A stretch of 64,000 nucleotides of DNA from Polycladospora coralii (lineage in GTDB: Bacteria; Bacillota; Bacilli; Thermoactinomycetales; Thermoactinomycetaceae). Position 1 is the stretch's first letter; every line of letters begins with the position of its first letter. Under the pieces are notes generated by a model. It searched no databases. It had not been told where the DNA came from and was given only the letters and a program-made list of their open reading frames with translations. The position numbers and the translations under genes are program-made. The stretch spans positions 1 through 64,000 of the forward strand of contig NZ_JACXAG020000007.1 in assembly GCF_014773435.2 (NCBI RefSeq), read 5' to 3'. Of this stretch, positions 57,030 through 64,000 are shown one piece after another.

Positions 57030-57292
57030 ACGAGCGTACAACACGCCGTAAGGTACGTGTCGGCAAAGTGGTCAGTGATAAAATGGATAAAACGATCGTC
57101 GTCGCTGTCGAAACCTACAAAAAAGATTCTTTGTATGGTAAGCGCGTCAAGTATACAAAGAAATTTAAAGCCCATGATGAAGAAAATAAAGCTAAAGCAG
57201 GCGATATTGTTCGTATCATGGAAGTGCGTCCGCTATCGAAAGATAAGCGTTTCCGCTTAGTAGAAATTGTTGAAGAAGCAGTTATTATTTAG
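57026..57292 (+). CDS. rpsQ: 30S ribosomal protein S17
   Basis: S17 is an OB-fold primary assembly protein of the 30S subunit. The segment [20 protein letters not shown] is diagnostic and [19 protein letters not shown] closes the domain. It has 88 residues. AAGGAGG precedes the ATG. Confidence 0.97.
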   Translation: MNERTTRRKVRVGKVVSDKMDKTIVVAVETYKKDSLYGKRVKYTKKFKAHDEENKAKAGDIVRIMEVRPLSKDKRFRLVEIVEEAVII

Positions 57293-57330
57293 ATGAATTT
57301 CCGTGAAATATACGGGAAGGAGGGAAACCG

Positions 57331-57699
57331 ATGATTCAACCTCAAACTCGTCTTCGTGTAGCGGATAATTCCGGCGCGAAAGAAATCATGTGTATCCGTG
57401 TCTTAGGAGGATCAAAGCGATCTTCTGCGGGTATTGGTGACATTATTGTTGCTTCTGTCAAGCAAGCAACACCCGGTGGCGTTGTCAAGAAAGGTGAAGT
57501 TGTTCGCTGCGTAATCGTACGTACTGTGCGTACAACCAGACGCCCAGACGGTTCTTACATTCGCTTTGATGAAAATGCTGCTGTTGTGATTAAGGATGAT
57601 AAAACACCACGTGGAACCCGTATTTTCGGACCGGTAGCCCGTGAACTACGTGATCGTGATTTTATGAAAATCATCTCACTCGCACCAGAAGTGCTATAA
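57331..57699 (+). CDS. rplN: 50S ribosomal protein L14
   Basis: L14 lies at the subunit interface and is the binding site of the silencing factor Rsf[20 protein letters not shown] at the start and [20 protein letters not shown] at the end are conserved. It has 122 residues. AAGGAGGG precedes the ATG; this opens the spc part of the cluster. Confidence 0.97.
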   Translation: MIQPQTRLRVADNSGAKEIMCIRVLGGSKRSSAGIGDIIVASVKQATPGGVVKKGEVVRCVIVRTVRTTRRPDGSYIRFDENAAVVIKDDKTPRGTRIFGPVARELRDRDFMKIISLAPEVL

Positions 57700-57740
57700 A
57701 TGAGTAAGTTTACGCTTCAGAAAGTAAGGAGGTGCAGAGC

Positions 57741-58118
57741 ATGTCCAAAAAACCGAACAAAGTTCACATCAAAACTGGAGATACTGTGCTAGTGATGCGT
57801 GGGAAGGAAGCTCCACATTTTGATGAAAAAGGCAAAAAGGTATATACCAAAGGCCGCGTAATTAAAGTTTTAGCAAAAGAGAACCGCGCACTTGTTGAGG
57901 GAGTAAATATGGTGGATAAGCATGCGCGTCCATCTCAAGCAAACCCACAAGGCGGGATTATCAAAAAAGAAGCTCCGATTCAGCTTTCAAACTTGATGAT
58001 CGAAGACCCTAAAACAAAACAACCGACACGTGTTGGTTATAAGTTTGTTGAAGGTAAAAACGGTCAACAGAAAAAAGTTCGTTTTGCTAAGAAATCCGGA
58101 GAGATTCTTGATAAGTAG
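57741..58118 (+). CDS. rplX: 50S ribosomal protein L24
   Basis: L24 initiates 50S assembly through a KOW-type domain. The segments [17 protein letters not shown] and [20 protein letters not shown] are typical. AGGAGGTG lies before the ATG at 57741; the frame opens nine bases earlier without a ribosome site. At 125 residues it has a slightly longer C-terminus than the usual ~103, ending in a lysine-rich tail. Confidence 0.95.
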   Translation: MSKKPNKVHIKTGDTVLVMRGKEAPHFDEKGKKVYTKGRVIKVLAKENRALVEGVNMVDKHARPSQANPQGGIIKKEAPIQLSNLMIEDPKTKQPTRVGYKFVEGKNGQQKKVRFAKKSGEILDK

Positions 58119-58147
58119 TATGATTGATGAAAGGAGGTTCACACCTA

Positions 58148-58690
58148 ATGGCAGTACGGTTGAAAGAGCAATATAAAGATGTTGTAGCTCCTGCTTTAAT
58201 GAAAAAGTTTAGCTACAAATCACCTATGCAATTACCTAAAATTGAGAAGATCGTAATCAATATGGGTGTTGGTGAAGCAGTTCAAAACGCTAAGGTATTA
58301 GATAATGCAGTGGAAGATTTGACAGCAATCAGTGGCCAAAAACCTATTATTACGAAAGCGAAAAAGTCTATTGCTGGATTTAAGCTTCGTGAAGGAATGC
58401 CGATTGGTGTTAAAGTTACGCTTCGTGGAGAACGCATGTATCACTTCTTAGATAAGTTGATCAATGTAGCGCTTCCTCGCGTACGTGACTTCCGCGGAAT
58501 ATCAGCGAAAGCATTTGATGGACGTGGGAACTACACTTTAGGTCTAAAAGAGCAGTTGATCTTCCCAGAGATCGAGTATGATAAAGTTGACAAAGTTCGT
58601 GGTATGGATGTTGTAATCGTAACATCTGCGAACACAGATGAAGAAGCGCGTGAATTACTAACGAATTTGGGTATGCCTTTTCGTAAGTAG
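58148..58690 (+). CDS. rplE: 50S ribosomal protein L5
   Basis: L5 binds 5S rRNA and contacts the P-site tRNA. The segments [20 protein letters not shown] and [20 protein letters not shown] are diagnostic. AAAGGAGGT lies about nine bases before the ATG at 58148 (180 residues); the frame upstream to 58124 includes that ribosome site and is rejected. Confidence 0.97.
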   Translation: MAVRLKEQYKDVVAPALMKKFSYKSPMQLPKIEKIVINMGVGEAVQNAKVLDNAVEDLTAISGQKPIITKAKKSIAGFKLREGMPIGVKVTLRGERMYHFLDKLINVALPRVRDFRGISAKAFDGRGNYTLGLKEQLIFPEIEYDKVDKVRGMDVVIVTSANTDEEARELLTNLGMPFRK

Positions 58691-58722
58691 TCATTAAAAT
58701 ACCAAGTAAAGGAGGGAATCCG

Positions 58723-58908
58723 TTGGCCAAAAAGTCGATGGTTGTGAAATCGAAACGCAAACCAAAGTTCAGTTCGCGGGTCCAAAGTCGTTGCGAACAT
58801 TGCGGTCGACCTCACTCCGTATATCGTAAGTTTAAATTATGTCGTATTTGCCTCAGAGAATTTGCTCACAAGGGACAGATTCCAGGCTTAAAGAAAGCAA
58901 GTTGGTAA
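58723..58908 (+). CDS. rpsN: 30S ribosomal protein S14, zinc type
   Basis: This is the short 61-residue zinc form of S14. The four zinc cysteines are in [20 protein letters not shown], followed by the conserved [18 protein letters not shown] end. The start is TTG with AAGGAGGG before it; there is no in-frame ATG upstream of the conserved part. No zinc-free paralogue is in the window. Confidence 0.96.
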   Translation: MAKKSMVVKSKRKPKFSSRVQSRCEHCGRPHSVYRKFKLCRICLREFAHKGQIPGLKKASW

Positions 58909-58932
58909 AGAGATCAGGAAGGAGGGTTTTGT

Positions 58933-59331
58933 ATGGTGATGACAGACCCAATCGCGGATATGTTAACACAAATTCGTAATGCGAACATGGTACGCAAAGA
59001 GAGTCTAGAACTCCCTGCTTCAAGAATGAAACGTGAAATCGCTGAAATCTTAAAGCGTGAAGGTTTTATTCGCGACGCTGAGTTTGTTGAAGATAACAAA
59101 CAAGGAAGACTTCGTATCTTCTTAAAATATGGTTCTAGCAATGAAAAAGTAATTACGAACTTAAAGCGTATTAGTAAACCAGGTCTACGTGTATATGCTA
59201 ATTCTACAGAAGTCCCTCGCGTTTTACGTGGCTTAGGAATTGCGATTTTATCTACCAATAAAGGGTTATTGACAGATAAAGAAGCACGTCAACAAAAAGT
59301 GGGCGGAGAAGTATTAGCGTACGTCTGGTAA
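58933..59331 (+). CDS. rpsH: 30S ribosomal protein S8
   Basis: S8 is a primary 16S rRNA binder and, in enterobacteria, the repressor of the spc operon. The start [19 protein letters not shown] and the later [20 protein letters not shown] segment are typical. It has 132 residues. AGGAGGG lies six bases before the first ATG; a second ATG two codons on gives the commonest family start. Confidence 0.97.
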   Translation: MVMTDPIADMLTQIRNANMVRKESLELPASRMKREIAEILKREGFIRDAEFVEDNKQGRLRIFLKYGSSNEKVITNLKRISKPGLRVYANSTEVPRVLRGLGIAILSTNKGLLTDKEARQQKVGGEVLAYVW

Positions 59332-59358
59332 TCGTTTGATAGGACGGAGGTGAACGGA

Positions 59359-59895
59359 ATGTCTCGTATCGGGAAAAAGCCGATTGCAGTACCGGCTGGT
59401 GTAGAAGTTAAAATTGAAGGTAGTAACGTTACGGTTAAAGGGCCAAAAGGAACTTTAAGTCGTGAATTTCATTCCGATATTGCGATTAAGTTAGAAGAGA
59501 ATCATGTAATCGTTGAACGTCCAAGTGACCATCGTGCACATCGTTCTTTACATGGTACAACAGCTAGCTTGATTGCCAATATGGTTGAAGGTGTAACCAA
59601 TGGTTATGCAAAAACCCTTGAACTCGTTGGTGTTGGGTACCGTGCTAAGCAAAAAGGTAGCGGCCTTGAGCTAAGCTTAGGATATTCACATCCAGTTAAT
59701 ATCGATGCGGTTGAAGGGATTACGTTTGAAGTGCCTTCTACTACACAAATTATTGTTCGCGGGATTGATAAAGAAATAGTAGGTCAAGAAGCGGCAAAAA
59801 TTCGTGCACATCGTGAACCTGAACCTTACAAAGGTAAAGGGATTCGTTACAGCGATGAACGTGTTCGTCGTAAAGAAGGTAAAACTGGTAAATAG
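59359..59895 (+). CDS. rplF: 50S ribosomal protein L6
   Basis: L6 lies near the sarcin-ricin loop. [19 protein letters not shown] at the start and the [20 protein letters not shown] motif are diagnostic. The ATG at 59359 has GGAGGTG at seven bases; the frame nine bases longer has none. It has 178 residues. Confidence 0.97.
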   Translation: MSRIGKKPIAVPAGVEVKIEGSNVTVKGPKGTLSREFHSDIAIKLEENHVIVERPSDHRAHRSLHGTTASLIANMVEGVTNGYAKTLELVGVGYRAKQKGSGLELSLGYSHPVNIDAVEGITFEVPSTTQIIVRGIDKEIVGQEAAKIRAHREPEPYKGKGIRYSDERVRRKEGKTGK

Positions 59896-59930
59896 TCGAG
59901 TAGCTTGACTAGAAAGGAGTGAATGAGACC

Positions 59931-60299
59931 GTGTTGCAAAAAGCGGATCGCAATAAAAAGCGTAAAAAACGTCACTTGCGTGTACGTAAAAAAATTGCAG
60001 GAACTACGATGCGTCCTCGTTTGAGCGTATTTCGTTCTTCCAAAAATATTTACGTACAATTGATTGATGATACGACCGGTACTACTTTGGCTGCTGCTTC
60101 TACCATTGATTCAGCATTGAAAGATAAAGAACAAAGTGGAGCAACGGTTGAAGCAGCACGTACAGTGGGTGCTTTAGTAGCAGAACGTGCACTTGAAAAA
60201 GGCGTAAAAGAAGTTGTGTTTGACCGAGGTGGCTATATCTATCATGGTCGCATTAAAGCTTTGGCTGAAGGTGCAAGGGAAGGAGGTCTAGACTTTTGA
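59931..60299 (+). CDS. rplR: 50S ribosomal protein L18
   Basis: L18 binds 5S rRNA. The core [19 protein letters not shown] and the end [20 protein letters not shown] are conserved. AAGGAG lies 11 bases before a GTG at 59931, my preferred start (122 residues). An earlier in-frame GTG at 59919 overlaps the ribosome site, and a TTG at 59934 is also possible, so the start is uncertain by a few residues. The stop overlaps the rpsE start. Confidence 0.94.
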   Translation: MLQKADRNKKRKKRHLRVRKKIAGTTMRPRLSVFRSSKNIYVQLIDDTTGTTLAAASTIDSALKDKEQSGATVEAARTVGALVAERALEKGVKEVVFDRGGYIYHGRIKALAEGAREGGLDF

Positions 60300-60811
60300 G
60301 CAAAGAAAACAAGCGTAAGCGTGATGCCGCTCAATCTGAGTTTATCGATAAAGTTGTAAACATTAACCGTGTATCAAAAGTGGTTAAGGGTGGACGTAAC
60401 TTTAGCTTTAGTGCTTTGGTTGTAGTCGGAGATGGAAAAGGTAGAGTTGGAGCTGGGATCGGTAAAGCGACAGAGGTACCAGAAGCGATACGTAAAGGTA
60501 TGGAAGCTGCGAAAAAGAATTTGATTACGGTTCCGTTATCAGGAAACACAATTCCACACGAAATTATTGGTCATTTTGGCGCAGGGGAAGTCTTGTTGAA
60601 ACCTGCTTCAAAGGGTACTGGTGTAATTGCTGGTGGACCTGTTCGTGATGTATTAACAGTTGCTGGTGTCGGTGATATTTTGACGAAATCAACCGGTTCT
60701 AACAACCCAATTAACATGGTAAGAGCTACACTTGAAGGGCTTAAGAACTTAAAGCGTCCTGAAGATGTAGCAAAACTTCGCGGTAAAACCGTAGAAGAAT
60801 TGCTAGGATAG
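60296..60811 (+). CDS. rpsE: 30S ribosomal protein S5
   Basis: S5 helps to maintain decoding accuracy and contains the spectinomycin-site loop. The segments [19 protein letters not shown] and [20 protein letters not shown] are typical. The start is TTG, overlapping the rplR stop (TTGA), with GGAGGT eight bases upstream. It has 171 residues. Confidence 0.97.
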   Translation: MSKENKRKRDAAQSEFIDKVVNINRVSKVVKGGRNFSFSALVVVGDGKGRVGAGIGKATEVPEAIRKGMEAAKKNLITVPLSGNTIPHEIIGHFGAGEVLLKPASKGTGVIAGGPVRDVLTVAGVGDILTKSTGSNNPINMVRATLEGLKNLKRPEDVAKLRGKTVEELLG

Positions 60812-60822
60812 GAGGGATGACC

Positions 60823-61011
60823 GTGGCAAAGAAATTGGCTATTACCTTTACAGGGAGCATGATTGGCCGTCCGGAAACGCAACGTGTCACCCTGCGCACA
60901 CTGGGTCTCCGTAAGAGGGAACAGACTGTTACTCACAATGACAATCCAGCCATTCGTGGTATGGTAAAAAAAGTTAGCCACCTTGTTGAGGTAAAAGAAA
61001 TTAACGAATAG
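60823..61011 (+). CDS. rpmD: 50S ribosomal protein L30
   Basis: L30 is a small large-subunit protein with a ferredoxin-like fold. The product [20 protein letters not shown] continues to the conserved [20 protein letters not shown]. The GTG at 60823 has GGAGG at seven bases, while an ATG two codons upstream touches the ribosome site. It has 62 residues. Confidence 0.95.
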   Translation: MAKKLAITFTGSMIGRPETQRVTLRTLGLRKREQTVTHNDNPAIRGMVKKVSHLVEVKEINE

Positions 61012-61043
61012 GTGCTAGATTGAACGAAGAGGAGGTGCGATGA

Positions 61044-61484
61044 ATGAAACTTCACGAGTTAAAACCAGCCGCTGGCTCTCGCCATAAGAGAAAACGTCTT
61101 GGACGCGGTATATCAGCTGGTCAAGGGAAAACTGCGGGACGTGGGCATAAAGGACAAAATGCACGTTCTGGTGGTGGTGTACGCCCAGGTTTTGAAGGTG
61201 GACAAAATCCAATCTACAAACGTCTTCCAAAGCGTGGCTTCAATAACATGAATCGCGTCGAATACGCTATTATTAACATGGATATTTTGAACCGTTTTGA
61301 AGATAATACCGAAGTTACACCGGAACTTCTTCTAGAAAAAGGAATTGTGAAGAACTTAAAAGATGGCTTAAAAGTACTTGGTAATGGTGATCTTACGACT
61401 AAAGTTACAGTTAAGGCACATAAATTCTCACAATCAGCGCAAGAGAAAATTACCGCCGCTGGTGGATCGACGGAGGTAATCTAA
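61044..61484 (+). CDS. rplO: 50S ribosomal protein L15
   Basis: L15 is a late-assembly scaffold protein of the 50S subunit. The glycine-rich N-terminus ([38 protein letters not shown]) is diagnostic. It has 146 residues. GGAGGTG precedes the ATG; the stop overlaps the secY start by one base. Confidence 0.97.
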   Translation: MKLHELKPAAGSRHKRKRLGRGISAGQGKTAGRGHKGQNARSGGGVRPGFEGGQNPIYKRLPKRGFNNMNRVEYAIINMDILNRFEDNTEVTPELLLEKGIVKNLKDGLKVLGNGDLTTKVTVKAHKFSQSAQEKITAAGGSTEVI

Positions 61485-62785
61485 TGTTAAGAAACCTAGG
61501 CAACATTTTTAAGGTAGAAGATCTTCGTCGTCGCATTATTTTCACTCTGTTAATGTTGGTTGTATTTCGGATTGCTGCACATGTACCAGTACCAAATACA
61601 AATGCGGATATATTGAGAGCCATGATGCAACAAACAGAAGGTGTTTTTAACCTGATCAATGCTTTTTCAGGTGGAGCATTTTCTAACTTCTCAATTGTTG
61701 CGATGGGAATTATGCCTTATATTACGGCATCGATTATTGTGCAACTATTGACGATGGATGTAATTCCCGCTTTTGCTCGTTGGGCGAAAGAAGGAGAAGT
61801 CGGACGGCGAAAGCTGGCTCAGTTTACACGCTACTTTACAATTGGGTTAGCTATTATTCAATCTATCGGGTTGTCAATCGGTTTCAGTAGAACAGCACCA
61901 GGGTTTGTAGTAAATGAAACCTTTTGGGGCTTTGCATTAATTTCGTTAACATTAACAGCAGGTACAGCTTTCCTCATGTGGATTGGGGAGCAAATTACAG
62001 ATCAAGGAATTGGGAACGGAATATCGATTTTGATTTTTGCGGGAATCATTTCAGCTATTCCTTCTACATCAACGCAGATCTATGCTACTTGGTTTAAAGA
62101 CGATAGCCAGATTTTCTTAGGCATTTTGAAAGTGGCTATTCTCTTGTTAGTTGTTCTGGCCATTATTATTGCCGTTATTTATGTTCAACAAGGGGTTCGC
62201 AAGATTCCAGTTCAGTATGCGAAGCGTGTTGTTGGTCGGAAAATGTATGGTGGTCAATCTACGCATATTCCATTTAAAGTAAATGCTGCGGGTGTTATTC
62301 CAGTCATCTTTGCTCTTTCACTGCTATTGTTTCCACGTACGATTGCAAACTTCTGGGCTGGAAAAAGTGCGATAGCAGACTGGATCATCACGAATATTGA
62401 TTACACCACGTTTGGACTTGGTATGGTGATGTATGTGGTATTAATTATAGGATTTACCTATTTTTATACCTTCGTACAACTAAATCCAGTTCAGTTAGCG
62501 GATCAGATGAAGAAAAATGGTGGCTTTGTGCCAGGGATTCGTCCAGGGAAACACACGGCAACCTATTTGACTCGTGTTTTGAATCGCTTAACCTTAACGG
62601 GTGCATTGTTCTTAGCAGCGATATCCATTTTTCCGGTGTTCTTGATTAGCTTTTCTGGCTTACCACAAGCTGTGCAAATCGGTGGAACTTCCTTACTCAT
62701 CGTTGTAGGGGTAGCACTTGAAACCATGAAAACAATTGAGTCTCAGCTTATTAAACGCCATTACAAAGGCTTTATGAATAAGTAA
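61484..62785 (+). CDS. secY: Preprotein translocase subunit SecY
   Basis: SecY is the protein-conducting channel of the membrane. Ten hydrophobic helices are visible, starting with IIFTLLMLVVFRIAAHVPVP. The plug region after helix 1 (GVFNLINAFSGGAFSNFSIV), the GNGISILIFAGI segment and the cytosolic loop GFVPGIRPGKHTATYL are typical. The length is 433 residues. It is coupled to rplO (TAATG) and partners SecE, encoded earlier in the window. Confidence 0.97.
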   Translation: MLRNLGNIFKVEDLRRRIIFTLLMLVVFRIAAHVPVPNTNADILRAMMQQTEGVFNLINAFSGGAFSNFSIVAMGIMPYITASIIVQLLTMDVIPAFARWAKEGEVGRRKLAQFTRYFTIGLAIIQSIGLSIGFSRTAPGFVVNETFWGFALISLTLTAGTAFLMWIGEQITDQGIGNGISILIFAGIISAIPSTSTQIYATWFKDDSQIFLGILKVAILLLVVLAIIIAVIYVQQGVRKIPVQYAKRVVGRKMYGGQSTHIPFKVNAAGVIPVIFALSLLLFPRTIANFWAGKSAIADWIITNIDYTTFGLGMVMYVVLIIGFTYFYTFVQLNPVQLADQMKKNGGFVPGIRPGKHTATYLTRVLNRLTLTGALFLAAISIFPVFLISFSGLPQAVQIGGTSLLIVVGVALETMKTIESQLIKRHYKGFMNK

Positions 62786-62797
62786 GTATGGTAGTTG

Positions 62798-62826
62798 CCC
62801 CGGGAAAAGCGAATTTCCGGGGATCA
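62798..62826 (+). terminator. Hairpin between secY and adk
   Basis: CCCCGG-g-AAA pairs with TTTCCGGGG around AGCGAA with one bulged G. No T run follows, so it may be a processing or pausing site rather than a terminator. Confidence 0.45.
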
Positions 62827-62853
62827 TGCATGAGAGTGCCGGTATTTAAATAA

Positions 62854-64000
<1,147 letters not shown>

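Overview
The window is chromosomal DNA from a low-to-moderate GC, Gram-positive, endospore-forming bacterium of the order Bacillales. The evidence is the gene order ctsR-mcsA-mcsB-clpC-radA-disA, pssA, carD, PIN/TRAM, ispD-ispF-gltX-cysE-cysS-mrnC-rlmB-rae1-sigH, followed by rpmG-secE-nusG, rplKAJL, rpoBC, the str operon and the S10/spc operons up to adk-map. A pssA/reverse-strand small gene/carD block between disA and the PIN/TRAM gene is not the Bacillus subtilis arrangement; it points to a non-Bacillus family such as Thermoactinomycetaceae or Paenibacillaceae (inference, not proven). No rRNA, tRNA or CRISPR array was found.

Positions 1-13200 are an accessory region with genes on both strands. 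It holds the end of an IS3-type element, an alpha/beta hydrolase, a TerD-domain protein, an ankyrin-repeat protein, an inositol-monophosphatase-family enzyme, two lipoproteins, a UMF1-type exporter, a degenerate protein kinase beside an ANTAR RNA-binding regulator and a site-2 protease homologue, a HAD phosphatase and an MgtC-family membrane protein. Around 11080-11560 there is a compact reverse-strand unit: a promoter, a 26-codon ORF with a strong ribosome site, two near-identical hairpins and a 63-codon ORF. It looks like a regulated leader and is the least explained structure in the window.

Positions 13200-31400 begin with a CtsR-controlled stress operon: repressor, arginine kinase and its activator, and the ClpC unfoldase. 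Then come DNA repair and c-di-AMP synthesis (radA, disA), phospholipid synthesis (pssA), isoprenoid precursor synthesis (ispD, ispF), aminoacyl-tRNA synthesis (gltX, cysS), cysteine synthesis (cysE) behind a T-box riboswitch, RNA processing and modification (mrnC, rlmB, rae1), and the early sporulation sigma factor gene sigH.

Positions 31700-48500 carry the transcription and translation core: rpmG-secE-nusG, rplKA behind an L1-type mRNA site, rplJL behind an L10 leader, rpoBC, an L7Ae-type protein, rpsL-rpsG-fusA-tuf. A 3-kb accessory insertion (ABC transporter ATPase, GntR-type regulator, permease, DUF2935 protein) separates tuf from rpsJ. Positions 52080-64000 are the S10 and spc ribosomal protein operons, ending with secY, adk and a map gene cut by the window edge. 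Many start codons were moved downstream from the longest ORF because a clear Shine-Dalgarno sequence and family N-termini agree on the inner start; TTG starts are unusually frequent among the housekeeping genes.
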